Notes: generated from the letters alone by a model not told the origin. 64,000 nt of DNA from Pipra filicauda (GCF_003945595.2 NW_024104448.1:868017-932016), one strand, 5' to 3'. Positions 39,401-53,939 are shown, counted from the stretch's first letter. Translations and numbers: made by a program.

Positions 39401-40440
39401 CAGCAGGGAACTTGTGTGATCTTTCTCAAAGTAAAAATTATACCCTGTATATCAGGTTTTGGAGCTAGCCTGCAGACTTACATGGCAGTGATATCTTCTA
39501 GAATTTCACACTAATAGTGCATTTCTTACTGTATTTCACAGAACTTTTCCATAACAGAAAGCTTCTCCTGAAAAATCTTTGGCCACAGTAAAATCCTGTA
39601 TTTTACAGAGTATTTCATTAGCCCCTCTGCTTCAGGCAAGCCAAGTATGGTCAACCTAGTTCCTGCAAACATAGGGAACAGGTGCTCCACCTCAAAAAGC
39701 CAGCAGGTTTCCTCTCCTTGCCTGGAGTTAAATGTTCTTAAATGAAGAGTTGTAGCAGAGCAGGAAGAAATGTCCTGAGGCACTAGTAATTTATGTTTTG
39801 GGAAGTAATAGGCATCTTGCTATTACAACATATCTGCCTTTGCAGCATTGCATTTTTATTTACATTTTTATTATGTTTGCATTTTTACCTGACATGTATG
39901 ACCTGTAGAATTCAGAATCTCGGCTAAAGAATCACACAGTGGAATGGTTTACATGTCAACAGGCTTTTAAAGTATGTAGAGAGAAAATGGTGGCTGCTGG
40001 GCAGCCCTTCTAGCACGATTTCTATGTACAAGCCACATTCTGCAGTGAGGCATAACTGGGTTTAATGCTAGACTGCTCTGTAAAGGGAAACAGTGAAGAC
40101 ATGGCTGCAGCATGCAAGGGAAGACAGAGTTGCTAAAGAGGCCATGATGTATATATGTACCTTTTAGGAAATTTCCACGTAGTAAAGGTGTTCCTTTCAA
40201 TACTACTTTGAAAAGGAAAGTAGTGAAAGTATTATTTTCTTTTGAAGAAAGGAATCCAGTTGACTTCTGTATGCGAGTACATGGTGAGAGAGGTTGCTTG
40301 AGAACACCTCTCTATTTTTGAGTTGTATACATTATATGTACCAAGATGCCCTTGACAAAGCTCTCTTTGAAATATGTGTGTTCTCTGTAAGATCTTTTTG
40401 GTCCTGTTCCACATCCAGAGTCACACTCAGATAACAGGCT

Positions 40441-40740
40441 CGTGACTCGTATCCTCCACCACCACCACCGGCTTCCTTCGTCCCTTCCCAGCCCTGGCCA
40501 CGGCCTGTGCCGCGTCACACCCAGCTGGGGAGCACAGGCAGAGCACACGGAGCTCCCTGGAGCGGAGCTGAGCCAGGGGGTGGGGCACCGGGGCGTTCGT
40601 GCTCAGAGAAATGGGGCTGTAGCAGCAATGCTCCTCCATTGCAGGCTAATAAAACAGCCTGTCTTCTGTCACAGGATGGGACCTGGGACCTGGGAAGGGA
40701 CCTGGGCATTCCTGAAGCCTTGCAGGCTTAGAGAGAAGTG
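40441..40740. other. GC-rich intronic patch with short repeats
   Basis: A locally GC-rich stretch within the AT-leaning intron. It contains a CCA triplet run (about 40455-40468), a GGGACCTGGGACCTGGGAAG direct repeat (about 40678-40700) and overlapping ORFs up to 124 codons that show no recognisable domain. It might be a decayed GC-rich repeat or an old regulatory island. I could not assign it. Confidence 0.3.
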
Positions 40741-43700
40741 GCAGGTCTATCTCAGAAGGAATGCTAAGGGAATCGCATTGCAACATCTCATTACTGACAA
40801 TTTATTTCTATTTTGAATAAAATATGGCCAAGGTGGTAACACATGCTTTCAGAAACAGCTTGAGACTTTGGGTAGGAGCCTGATTTTTCAAAAGCTTGAG
40901 TGTACAGCCCTACGAGTTCACTCTGGTGATTAAAGCATTAAGGAAGTCAAAATTAAGAGACAATCAGTGATAAGTGTTGAAAACCTTCTCTTATTTATTT
41001 TCTGCTTCTATATGAGAATGAGACCTAGATGTGTATGTACTTACAAACATTTGTAGTTTTAAAGAATTAACATATGAGAAAGGCTGAAAAAAGATGAAAC
41101 TAGAAAGGAGCAGGTAACTGGTGTTCTTTTTTCCTTTTCACACAGCTGTGGTTGAAGGAGACTGATAGATCAGGAGATGCAAAATAAACAGGGAAGGTAT
41201 TGTCAGAATATGAGACTTGCAAAGGGTTGAATGTTGAACTGCAACTGTTGTCTTTTCTAAAAAAATTTGACCTCTTTTAAAAGTGAGCACATTAGAATAT
41301 AAGCACAACTGTTATCGCAGAATCTGATTCCTTTATTAAAACCAAAACCTGAAGCCCAGTTTAAACAGGAAGTGTGGCTTTACAATCTGGGCAGAAGAAT
41401 TTGAGGTGTACGCTGTGGGGTTATGCATACCTTGAAGGGTAGCTGCCTGGTGTCAATCAACAGATTTACTGTTTGATTATCAGCCCATAAAACTACTTTC
41501 CAGAGCTGCCTGTTCCCTCAAGCTGGATGCTTAACATGGTCATTGGCAGATGCTGCTCATAAACCACTTCAACACCACCTTGCTCTCTGGCAAACAATCC
41601 ATCCAGAATGGGAATAAAATAACAGGAAATTCCCACTCCCTCTCTCTTTCATACAGTTGCAATAAACTCTCAGTATCAGATTTTTCACTCAGTTTTACTG
41701 CTTTAGCTGTACTTATAAATGCTGAAGTTCCATGTTTCATGCACGCTGTGTTACTGTGAGGTTGTTGATTAAACAGTTCAAAAGTTCAAAAAGAGACATT
41801 TCACAGTTAGAGCCAAAGACAACTTTACTAACTTCTGTTTGCTTGGCTTCTAGCAAAGTGAAATCTCATCCTGTCCCCAGATCCTGGGAGATGCTGTGCA
41901 CATAAAATGTCATAACTTACCCGCAAGGTCTGTGCACTTCAGTTGGAGGCAGATGACATTCAACATCTTCCAGAATTCAGATAAATAAAGTACAGGTCTC
42001 CGTTTAGATGAATAGTCCTTTAGTCTGTTATTTTGCATAGCGGGACAACCTTTCATTAATTTGATAGGCTTTGCTTTTACAAGCACTGTTCTGTTTTTAG
42101 TAGAATAGAATAATAAAAGAATTGTTGATATGTCAACAGAAAAAACTGATTCATGGGGTCATGATTCCTCCTTTGCAGTTATTCACACAAGTGCTGGGGC
42201 AGAACTCACAGAGCCAAAGTGGCGTGATTTCAGCATGAATTCATCCACAGTTCACACCAGATTAATATAATTTGTCATTACCTATTTAATTGCTCTCCCA
42301 CTTAAAACATTACAATTGAAACAGAGATCAGGAGTATTACCATGCGAAGTTTCTGAAAGCCACCACAAAAAATAATTTGTGAGGTCGACTTCCATTGAAA
42401 GCAGCCTAAACATCTACAGAAGTCGTTTCTGTGGTCATGGTACAGACAGGGATGGTTTATGATGTTTCAGTTTGATTTCAAACATTGTTGCAATACAAGC
42501 ATGTTCAGATTCAAGTTTTTAGGCTTGATCTAATTTTTAAGTCCCTGTCTCAGATTAAAATTTCAGACCATCCAAGAAAGCTAACTAAATTTTCCAGCAA
42601 GGACTAGGTAACAGTATTTTTTTGGAGAGAAGACCGTGCATTTTTAGACAAGCAAGGAGTAACCTGTGTCCCACACTGGAAGCTGAGGGAAGAAAGGTCA
42701 TCAAATTGATGAAGAAAGGAGCACAGTTATCTGTGGGGATTGTTCAAAAGAGAATTGCCAAAAAAAGTTACGACTTTAAGAAATCACCACGTGGCATTTT
42801 TGTTTTCTGCCATTTGACCTACTGGTTAATTGTGCTACCTGTCTAATTTCTCTGTGTGATGAGCACACCATGGGACTGACAGTTTGGCAGCCCGTGAGCT
42901 CTGCTGGGTCATAACCCCGGGTTTCACAAAGAGGTAGCACAGACTGGGAGAAGAGGGGGAACTCTCCTACACTGAGCCTGTAACCTTTTTTTCCACTGTA
43001 AGGAGTGAGCTGAAGAAGGCCAGGTTGCCAAGGAGGATACCGCTCTAGAGCTCCCATGGAGCTGCTGACACTTAGATGTCAGATCTGGAGCTGTTCTGAG
43101 TTTGCAGAGCAATTCTGAGGTAGCACAGGAAAGATCCAGACAGCAGTTTGTAATGGAAACCTCGTGTTTCTGTTGGTACCTTAACTACACGTTCCCTGTA
43201 GATGCCTTTGGGTCCATTGTTTCAGCTATAAGTAAGATGTTTTTCCTCCTGGAGGAGGAAGAATCAAGTCTGAGGGGTTTGTTTTCTTGGCTTCAGTTGC
43301 TGTCTGCATAACATTGTCATTAATCACCTTATTTGCTCTAACAGAGGGTGAGTGCTGCAGCCGAAATCATCAGCTTGTAGCAGACAACAAATCAGCATGT
43401 TAGCATGTTGCAACAGGAGGGACATCAGACTGCAGATGGCTAAACAGACCTCAGTCCAGCAAGTATATTCATCAAGGTCCACATTATTACTTGAAAGTTT
43501 TAACTGGACTCATTTGATAAAAACACTGTGCTTATTATTATATACATTTGGAGAACCCTCCTCTAGTCCTTTGCCACTTTAAAAGGTTTGAATTGGCTCT
43601 CCAACATGACAGAAAAAGAAAAAAATCCCACATACCTTCATGGATGTTAGTCTCTGTTATGTTTTAAGAGGCCAGACTTCTCTGGCCTATGCTGAAGACA

Positions 43701-45849
43701 ATCTTCGTATGTAAGGAATGAAAAGAGCCCCTTAAACAACAAGGTTTTGGCTCAAGGCAAGAATTCTAGGCAGAAATTCCTTTGCTGGGATGATGCAATG
43801 GGTCAGATTTTCTGATTAGCACATAGATTTTTCAGTGTTTCAACTCCAGTGTTCTTTTCAAGTATATTTGCTTAAAAGTATAATTGACCAATGGAAAAGG
43901 AAAAAATTCCCTCATCTTTTAGTTTTGTCATTCGGTAATACCCAGCTGTGTTCAGAGGTTCTATTTACAGTGTTTATTTTCTACTCACAATAGATGTTTT
44001 AATAATCATCCTTCTTTATTACATTCATAGATGTGAGTAGAGCAAACTAGAGAAATACAGTCATTAAAGGGCTACTGTACTAAGCCTTAGAGTTCCCCTC
44101 TTTGCAAAGTGTGATACTTCAGTGTGGTTTGCAAATGACACAACGCCAAGACACATCTTCCTCTCCCCAGAATTCATCACTTCATCATTTCAGCAGAACA
44201 CAATTTAATTATCTGGAATTTAAGTGCAAAGGCAAAGGGTCAGCTATTGATCTCCATTCTTGGAACAAGCCACAGGAGAGACAAAATCCAGTGAAAGTTG
44301 CTGCTCTTTTAAATTAGTGAATTTGAGCTGTTTTACTGAGAACTGGTCTAGGATTTAATGCCTCTGAGATAATGAGACCCAGGAAGAGTTTTAGGCTTAC
44401 TGAGCAGAAATTACATACAGCAACTGCAGGTGCTTAAGTCTGAGAGAAAACCGAACATTTAGTTTGTATTGTTTTAGAGCATAAGCTCTTTGACACTGAG
44501 GCTGTCGTCTTTCATTTTTAAGTTAGGCCTGTCATTGATATTCAGTAAAAGAGCATTATTTACCCATAGGTTCCAGCAAGAGAGTGAAAAAATGCTGCTT
44601 TTATAACAGGATGTTGCAAAAATCCATGTAAACAAAGGCACTGCACTTAATGGAAGCAGGATCGATAGGAGTTATCCCTGTGGGGCAGACAGGGCCCATT
44701 CCAGTCTGCACACTCCCCTAGATGTAGAAGTTGTCCCTGCCAGGCAGGGGAGGTTTCCAGCCTCATGGGTATGTAATGGCTCAGATATCTCTCTTTTCTT
44801 GTATGGGGGGGTCTCCATTTTGGTCCTGTGTCAGAACTTTTGGGAAAGAGAGTAAAACAGTGAACTTTAGGCTTCAGACTTAAGACAAAATCTCCAAAGA
44901 GCAGCATTAGATAACAATGATAAATCCATATAGAACTATAAGGAGACTTCTACCTTATCTTTGAAATTGGATACATTGTAAACACCATCTCATACAATTG
45001 TGCAAATTACCATTTACCTTTGTAAGAGACAACTGAAGTTTTGGTTACTCGCAGCTTTACAAAGAGGTATTGCTGTAGTGCTTTTGAAGTGTACTTGCTA
45101 TTAGTGCAGTCACATAGCAAAACTACAGCAAATATGACAGAAAAAGGTCAAGAGAAATACTATTTATGTTGACTTTGACAAGGCCATCTGGAAGTTGTAA
45201 TGCAGTAACAGCAGTAATGCAGTTGCTGTCACAAAGTTGTGCATTGCTTTTTCTAGTCATGCAAAGAAAACTCTACCTGCCCTGGGAGATGTGGGTAATG
45301 AGATACTTCTGTGAGGAGAAAACATACGTGTGCATCTCTTCCTTACCTTACATGGCTAACCTGAACACCCCCAGTACCAATGAGAACTGACATCCAAGAG
45401 GACCTGCTATTACTGCATTTGGATATGATCAGTAACTCCCCCAGGAACACTTTGCTAAGAATTTGGAGCTGTTTTGCTAAATTTCAGTGCTTTAGATACT
45501 AACAAGAATATTGCTTGTTCACCATCTCATCATGGCTCCTAGCAGTGTTGTGATGGGAGGCTGGGGAGGGCAGCAAAACCAAGGATGCCCTCACCTCCCT
45601 TCAATAAGTGAACTCCCATCATTTTGCTAGCAGCTCCAGGCAGCCTGTGACCCTTGGTTAGAAGAATGATGAGGAATCCCTAAGCCATAGGAGTGTTTTA
45701 GACATTACACAGATCTCTGTATGCTTGCTCTCCCTTTCTCAGCCTTTAGCTTCACAGTTGTCTTTCTGCTGGCTTTTCTACTGCACTGGATTCTACTGAT
45801 GTGTCAAATCGAGCCATGAGATGCACACATGCATGCCAAAGTGGTGAGC

Positions 45850-45900
45850 ACATGACTAGGTTAATTAATTATGCAGAAAGTTATAAAAGTGCCTTTGGAT
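45850..45900. promoter_or_regulatory. HNF1/LIM-homeodomain-like site cluster
   Basis: GGTTAATTAATTATGCAG at about 45859 combines an HNF1-type GTTAAT half-site, two overlapping TTAATTAA/TAATTA cores and an ATGCA octamer-like end, followed by a TATAAAAG sequence at about 45883. This is a compact set of homeodomain-type sites in intron 1. Function is inferred. Confidence 0.25.
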
Positions 45901-46224
45901 CAATTCAATCAGCCTCTTTGCTAAAGTAGCTTTAAATACTCCTGTTTACTTCTAGAGAGAGGATGTATTTCAAACATTTGTGTCCATATATCCAGGCCCC
46001 ATCACAAAAGGAAGGAATCTTGAAGGCTAAACTCACCTTCATGATTTTTAATCTGGTTGAGCTTCAAGACAAAAACTCTTGAACATATTTAACACACTCA
46101 CCCCACCCATCCACCCAGCTACCCACCCAGCTCTTTTTTCATGTAGTTTGTGACTTCAGAGCTTCACAAACCCCCTAGAGCAGCTGATTTTCTATAGTTT
46201 CAAAGAGAAGGGAACACATAAGAT

Positions 46225-46237
46225 GGGGGGGGGGGGG
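46225..46237. repeat. Poly(G) tract, 13 nt
   Basis: An uninterrupted run of 13 G. It could form a G-quadruplex or be a length-variable site, and sequencing error in its length is likely. Confidence 0.8.
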
Positions 46238-49200
46238 TGTAAGGAAGAGAGAAGAGCTAAACCATAAACTTGTAAAAGCAGGAAGGGACAAACTGCACAG
46301 GGAAATCCCAGTATTAGCGAGGACAAACATTATGTCTCTGAGTACAAGAGTGCAGTAAAACAAAGGAGCATCAGACTCTCAGTGCTCAGGTCTACAGATA
46401 CAGATGTGAATTTCAAACTGGAAATCCTAACGGGATTTTAATGACTTTTTTATGATCTTCAGTTGATGAGAAAGAATTTAATTTCTCAATTGCCCAGCAG
46501 GATTACCTGTGTTTTGAAGTTCTCTCTAGCAGAGAAAGACTATGGTGTAAACACAGCTAGAAAGAAGAAAACCAAACAGAATGCACTATGTATCCGTGGA
46601 ACTCTTAACACTTGATACCAGTGCAGAGAAGATCATACAAATACGTTTTGAAAATATGCTTGGTCTTTCTGGCATGGACTTTGGGTTGGTTGCTTCTTTG
46701 CCATGGCAGTGCATGGCACGTTAGTGCATCTTAGTAGTGTTAGGAGAACTCAAAACAGACAGTGTTTTGAAGGGCTGCATCACTCACCAACAATTTGCAA
46801 AATTACTCAGGAGGACAAAAGTACAAGGAAATGAAAGCAGCTTAGCATAACACTGGAAAATGTTTCTTGTCCTTAACATGTTGTAGGGAATCACCTCAGA
46901 CTCCCTGGGTCCTACTGCAATGCCAGAAGGCATAGTCACATTTTCAGCATAGATCTAAAATCTATTTCAAGATTTCTCTGTGAAGTAGAGGACAGACTTT
47001 CATGGTCCTTACCCTTGGCTGTTTAGCCCCTTGTTAGCTGTCTTTGGAATTCCCTTGTGCTTATAAACACAGGGAGTTCAGTGGAAGTTGAAAATACAAA
47101 TGAAATTGTTCCCTTAAAAGATCAGATCTCCAGTTAGTCACTTAGTAAAAATGTGAGGCATTTAATCTTCATGGAGGGAAAGCTGCCAAGAAATGTTAAT
47201 GAAGAATATTAAAAACTTTGCATTTCTTTACTAGCAGGAACTATAGAAACTACACTTTCTGATGAACAGTTGTTCCCTGACAAGTAGTCAGAAAACAGTT
47301 TAGACTGACTTTTTTGATTTCAGAAAAATTGTGCTAGTGTGTTTCATTACTTCAGTTCAGATTAACGTCATTATTGTCTTGAAAACTGTCCCCAAAGCTA
47401 AAGGAATTAAAATAGTGTTATAAAAAAACATACCAAAAGAAGTAAAACATTTTGGTCAACTAAAAATAAAATTACTGTGGGCTTCTTTGTTTGCTGAATT
47501 CTTCTGCAGTTCAAAGTTTTTTTAATTTTTCAACTGAGCATGAAAAAAGTTATCCACATCGTTTTAGCCTTTATTTCACTCTTTCATTCAAAACCTTAGC
47601 AAAGTATGTAGCAATATTTATTTTTATTAAATTTATGCCCATTTCATTTTAAAGCCAATTTGCTGTAAGATTTATTTTCCAGATCCTGGAACATAACTTC
47701 CAGCTACTTACTGGGTGTGTGAAGTGGTCCAGAACTAGGTTTGGGTTGGGAGTAGAACACAGGGCTTAATTTACTGAACACACAGTGGTGCCCTGCAGCA
47801 GAGAGAAAGCAAGAACTAAGCAGGAGTCAATCAGGAGCTAACATGGTAGGCAGAAAATGACTTGGTAAAGCTAACAGGTTCAAATTTCAGATGATTCTTA
47901 ATTCACTGTGCAAAGATGCAGAATAAAAAGCATGGATATTTAAAACTGCCAAGCTATAGAACCTCACACAGAGCAGTTCAGCCTGGGCATCCCTGTTTAA
48001 AAAGATATTCAGTAAAGCCATGGAATGCGTATTTTAGACAATGGATTATGTTAGAATGATTCTGCTTTGACAAAAGAGAAGCAAATGTGGCTGATAAAAA
48101 TGCAGTTAAGTAGTTAAAATTAGTGTAAACTGAGTTTTCAGCCATTATTGAACAAGTTTGAAATAAAAGCCTAGAATATAACTGATAGGATGTAATCTGT
48201 TTAAAAAAAAAAAAAAGAAAAGAAAGATTGTTTCCATTTTGGTGAGAGTGAGTGCTAGTATTTGTAAGAGGACCAGATATCTGCATGGAACAGAGGAGAG
48301 GAGCTATTTTGGTTTGGGGCAGATCTGACTGGGGAGGAATTTTTCACTACTGACATTTCTCTGCTTTGCAGCCATTATCATTATAGTACCTGAACATGTG
48401 TGCTCAGCATTTGCTGTTTGAGGTGTTCTGGTCAGCTGAGGTTTAACAGATCAGTCATGTGCTGTGAGCTGTGCTCCCACATGGAGCAATACAGGACTTC
48501 CAGAGCAAACAGTAACACAGATGTAAACACTTAAAATGTAAACTTGCCTCTTTCAAGAAATATTCATACATGTCTAAATAAGTCAATGAAAATGTTAAGG
48601 TACAGAAAATAAACCAAGCGTTTAAATAGTGGATACTATGGTAGCTGTTGAAGCTCCTGCTTGGAAGTAGTTTCCTATGCACATAGAAAACAATGATCCA
48701 ATAATTTATTAGTTTAATGACTGGATTTGTTATGATCAAAATAAAGATGTGCACACTTTGAAGTGAGGTTGTATATGCCTGGCTCTGTCCCTGCTGGAAT
48801 TCTGAGAACTCCAGTTCCTAAAAAAAGGTCACTGACAGATAATGGAATTAGTAGAACTTGCCTGCTTCTGTCAGCAGGTCCTAATGCAACCCAGGTCCTT
48901 GTGTGTCCCAGGGTCTGGTAACATGGGAACTCCAACTGGAGCTTTTATTGGATTGGGACATTCTTACCACACTCCCATCAGGGGTTTCCAGTGTCTAGTG
49001 ACAGTCAAATTCACCCTCTAACTTTTCTTTGCAGTGAGAGCATTACTAAAACATCCTAATTTCCCCGGGACTAGTGAAGCTTAATGTTGCTGACTTTGCT
49101 ACCTCTGTTAGATGGGTGTGAACAAGATACCCAAAAGCTGTTGTACAGACACAACAGCAGATGTAAAATACTACTGCATTTGCCTTACTTGGTTATATCA

Positions 49201-52200
49201 CTCCCAAAATCATTAATTTAAAACTAACTAGTTTCATTTGATAGGAATTAGGAATTGTGAGGCTTTGGAATTTTTTGATCCTTTTTAAAATACTTACTAA
49301 AGAAACCACCATTTGTCTAACATCAAAGCAACATCAAAGCTATGCATTACTCTTTCTTGCACCGAGAAGGTTAAGGACTTGGTTTTTGGCCATGCAAACG
49401 GGTTTCTTTATAAACAAAGAGAATAACAGAAACTAAAATATTCATAAATATGTATCAGTGCTATTGAATGACGACCTTTTCTCTTTTTTTTTTTTTCAAT
49501 TACATCCACGCTCAAGAAGCATAGTCTGCTTGGCTGAATGTTCTTTCCCAGGATAGCATTTCCTCTCCTGGAGGAAGGCTGCTTCTGTCACATCTCTGTT
49601 TAACTGTCTGACCCTCATCCTCCCCACCCAGCCTGCTGATCCATGTTTCCAAATATACTCTTAATTACATATATGAAAATGTAGAAATATAAGAATAGCA
49701 CACAGTGGCATGTTCAGGTTTCTAGTCTGTTTTTATAACAACATACAATGCTGTTCTGTGAAGCAGCAGAACAGATTAAAGATCACAGAAAATTGTTTCT
49801 GGCTTACTGTTTCTGGTTTTGCAGGCACTTGTGGAATTCCCAGTATACAAATTTCTTTGTTATTGCATGTCCTTGGCATATGCTGGAAGAGCTTAACATA
49901 ATGTGCAGGGCTATTACATGAGTTAAATTGAAAAAACAGCCCGCAGTACGTGGTTTGACTCGCTAGTACACTGATCTGTAGGGCAGCAGATATCACACTT
50001 CAGACTGTTCAGACACAATTGCCTAATCCTTGCACTGTAGTTCAGAAAATGGTTGGTGTCACAGTTGTCTTAAACTGCTTGGGCATTTCAGTCAGTAGCA
50101 GGTTATTTTTAAAGTATGCTCAGGCCTACACAGTACTTGGTATCTGTTTTTAAATGACACTCAAATGCTGGATATCATAGAGATGAACTGGTGAAGGAGG
50201 AAGGAGATAACTCCAGGTCTGTACAGCAGTGTCACTACATAGGAAAGGAGTCCTTAAAACTACATGTGCACTAAAAGTACAGTACCAATCAAGTTCAGTA
50301 GACATCAGATCTGGTTCCACAGTCTCTGTAGTTTTTGTTTCCATATCTACATACAGTTGCCTCAATATATATAATGATTGACAAATATAGAATAATACAA
50401 AGGGCCTTTATAAAGGCCAGGCTGGCTCTAGATACTTCTGAATCCCTTCCAGCAAGAGAGGAGAGAAGTGCTTTTTTTTAATTCTGTTTCTATAGCCCAG
50501 GCAATTCCATGTTTCCCTTGGCAGTCAGCTCTGCCAGACAATATGAGCAGCACGAGCAGCCAGATCTGTGCCTCTGGAATGAATTCAGAACTCAGTGCAC
50601 CTGCACAGCTCACGTACTTTCACTCACTGAGCACTGCAAGTTTCTTAATGCAGTTTTACACACTTCTTTTTTTTGGACTGGGTGGAGTTCAGGAAAAAGC
50701 CAAAAATGTTCTTGTTTGTGTAATTTTCAGTTAAGATCAGCTGAATTCAATTCTCAAATGTGATGTCTTCCCATCAGCTTGTGTAGCTCTAAACACAAGT
50801 TATGTGGTGTCACGTGCTCTGGCAGAGGAGCTAGAAAGGTTACTGTTTAGTAGGATTTGGAACATGGAAATCCAAACCTATTTAAAATTGTGAAAGAATA
50901 ATTTACAATATTCCTTCCTTACAATATTCCAATGCCTTAAAGGCATCTCTCACTTGCCTCTCCAAAGAGTAAAGAAGCCTGAGTTGCTTTTTGGTTCATT
51001 TTTTTTCAAGCATCTTTACCTTTTGGAGACTTACCACTCTTTGAGACTTGCTAGTAAGGCTCATAATGCACAAAGATACTGCTGCTGCCAAGGCACAGCA
51101 TTAACACTCTCAACATTCACATTCACGTGATTGTTTCCTGCCGCATCTAAGATATTTGATAACATTTCTGCATTAATCTGTAAGATCACATTCTTCACTC
51201 GGGGTACAAAGGTAAAACTCTGACTTGGGCATTGCCTAAGTGGAGCTGAATGAATCCTTATTGTGTTCTGTGCAGCCATTTTAATGGTGAGAGCTCTTTG
51301 TTGAGCACAACATGTCCATGGGCTGCTGCTTATGCAAGAACGTTGTACTGTGGCTGCCTGTTCCTTAATGAGATTAGGCAATCAAGTCATATAATCTCTC
51401 ATTCTGTTGATTGCTTTACTGCTGGTAAAAGGACATTTATATAACTTACCTACACAGAAAACCACATCCCTTCTGTTTGAGAGATGAGAACGATGACAGG
51501 CTGTGAATTTCCATGTGTGGTTTTGGAGCAGCAACTTGGTCTTGTCTTAATTAATACCCCACAGCAACTTTGTTCCAGACTGTGTATTAATTTTTTCTGA
51601 ACAATAATGACTCTCATATCTTGACACAAGGCATCCAGCATTTCCTCACAATACAGTTTTTCTTTGAAGAGGAATTGCTAAACCTCAACAAAGCTGGGAA
51701 ACACTCTAGAGAGCTATCACCACTACTAGAGTGATGCCAGCTGTTAGTAGAAAACCACTTGACCAAGAAACTTAAAGACAACTACTAAGAAGATGTCAGA
51801 TCAAGACTAGAGAAGACTGAGGGGAAAAATAGTCCCTAGGAAGGGGGAGGACAGAGGACAGTAGAAATGTAGTGGAAGACAGACAACATTTTTTGGCTCA
51901 GCGCCCAAATCCTCACCACCATCATTAATATCAAATCAGAGGGTGAGTAGGAACCTGAATGTTCTCATTCAGATCTGATGTGCAGTGGAGAGAGGGGAGA
52001 TAAGTTGTGCAATACCTTCATTACCTGTCTGTTAGTGCTGGATAACACAGGTCTTACACAATCCTGCTTCAGAACCTCTCTCTTGTGAGGAACTGGAATG
52101 TTGTCCCTACTGCTGGCTCCCCAATGATAGAATCATAGACAAGAGCAGCTGATGCCATGCAAACTACTGAAAAAAAAAGGTACCATTTTGTTTGTGCTTC

Positions 52201-53635
52201 ATGGTGTTCTCAACAGCAGAAGCAAAACACTGCATGAAAACTTTTGCCTTTCTTGTCTGCAAGCAGTCATTTCATGGGACAGTTCTTCAAGGGAAGAACA
52301 TTTGCTGACACCATTTGTAACACCAATAAACACAGAGAAAATGGACTCAGGCAATAGAAACATCCAAAAGCCAGTGCCTTACCAAAAAATGATGGCATAG
52401 CTGAGGGATGAGAAACTCCAGTTTTGCAGGCCAGATCCACCTCCACCTCTCAGACCATGTCTCACTGCCCTTCCCAGAGGTTCCAAAGTCCTCATAGAAT
52501 TTTCTCTGTTGTATGACCAAAACACAGGGAGAAGACTGGTGAATCTGGTTTCACAACAGGGATGACTTGGCATGTCCCACCACAGGCAGGAGCATATCTA
52601 AGAAAAGATATATGAAAAACAGCCAAAATATATGTTTCCCATTTCTATCAGCAGAGGGGGAGGTCACTCCCCTAACAGCAGGGAAGGCAGGCAGGAGAAG
52701 GCTAAGGAGGACACTGAATGGGTTTGCACAGGTTATTTTAAGCAACAAGACTATATCCTTCAAAACCAGCTGGTTGTGGTTGTATTCTTAAAATCATTTG
52801 TGGAGCCCTACGTTTCTTAGGCTGAAAGCAGTTCTGTTTGTCTTTGCTGCCTTTTGCAGAGCACTAGAGGTGGTGCTCGTGGTTCTCCTTCTGCAGATCT
52901 CGTTGGGTCCTGCACAGATACACCATTGCATTATGCAGTGTAGTTGGAGGGGGAATGAAATCCACCAAAGGTGCTTAAGAACAGCTGGTCTAATGAGACT
53001 TGATCTTTCTCCTAAATAATCAATGAAACATCAGGAACACTTGCTTTCTCCAGATTCTTGAACAAAATCCTATTTAAAAAAAGACTTGCCTATCTGTTCA
53101 TTGAGACACTCTTTGAGATTTGGCTGAAGTATCTTGCAGGCATCATGAACAGAGAGGAGAGGAACTTATAAAACTATTTTTCTGAGCAGGAGCCTCCTAA
53201 GTAGATCCTGGAGATAAATGTTACAGCCAAATGTGTGAATTTAAAGCAGAGTATTGGCTGCTTAGATTGAAGGTTTGCTGGGGTCAGTTTTGCTCTCTGT
53301 TTTGATTAAGGTGCATTGAATTTCTCCAGAAGGTTAATTTCTTTCTTTATTTTCCATTTAGTGTAGTGTGGGGAGAACTTTTCTTTCTTATTTTGCCACA
53401 GAATTTATATAGCTCTCTAGGCCTCTTGAACTGGCTATTCAGAATTAGAAACATTAGGATTAGTGCAAGTAGGAAGTTATTAAAATTATAACTATGAAAA
53501 ATTCTCTGTGTATTCACAAAAGAATAACATGTTCTTGATGAGTAACAAATAAGGAATATGAGATGTTCAGACTCAGTGACAATAAGAACCAAAGCAATAT
53601 GCAGAAGTAGTAGCACATTTCATGATTCAATGTTT

Positions 53636-53740
53636 TCATTTTTATCAAACGGAGAAGCTAAGAATGGAAACAGATAATGTGAGGTGCCCAAGGCTATGCA
53701 ACACATCAGTGGTGAAGCTGGGAATACATTCCAGATATCC
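53636..53740 (+). repeat. MIR-like ancient SINE fragment
   Basis: The segment follows the order of the MIR core and 3' part: a TTTTATCAAACGGAGAAGCTAAG region like 'TTTTACAGATGAGGAAACTGAG', then GAGGTGCCCAAGGCTATGCA like 'ACTTGCCCAAGGTCACACA', then GTGGTGAAGCTGGGAATACA like 'AGTGGCAGAGCTGGGATTCGA'. Divergence is high, as expected for a SINE older than the bird-mammal split. The comparison is with the consensus as I remember it. Confidence 0.55.
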
Positions 53741-53862
53741 ATCTGCACAACAACAATGTGCAGAGCTTCTCAGGCTGCACATCTCCCACAGTGCCCACGT
53801 GCAGAGCTCCTGCACAGCATCTGTCCTGTGAGAGGTGATTCCATGGCTGAGGGCGCTCACAA

Positions 53863-53939
53863 CCAGGTCACTGCATCAGGTCACCAGGTCACTGCTCCTT
53901 TGGGCTCACTGGTCATGGGTCTGACAGTGTCACAGGTCA
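53863..53939 (+). promoter_or_regulatory. Cluster of AGGTCA nuclear-receptor half-sites including a DR2
   Basis: AGGTCA occurs at 53865-53870, 53878-53883, 53886-53891 and 53934-53939, with TGGTCA at 53910-53915. The second and third copies are two bases apart, a perfect DR2, a known RAR/RXR-type layout; the first and second are seven apart. The 12-bp unit CCAGGTCACTGC at 53863-53874 recurs at 53884-53895, so part of the cluster arose by a 21-bp-period duplication. It lies about 0.6-0.7 kb upstream of exon 2. Confidence 0.4.

Noticed and set aside
48203..48230. A-rich run as the tail of a retrocopy
   Set aside because: No gene-like or SINE-like sequence precedes it on either strand, and no flanking duplication is visible.
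52128..52145. CR1-tail-like 'GATAGAATCATAGA'
   Set aside because: No CR1 body adjoins it; the match is too short to call.
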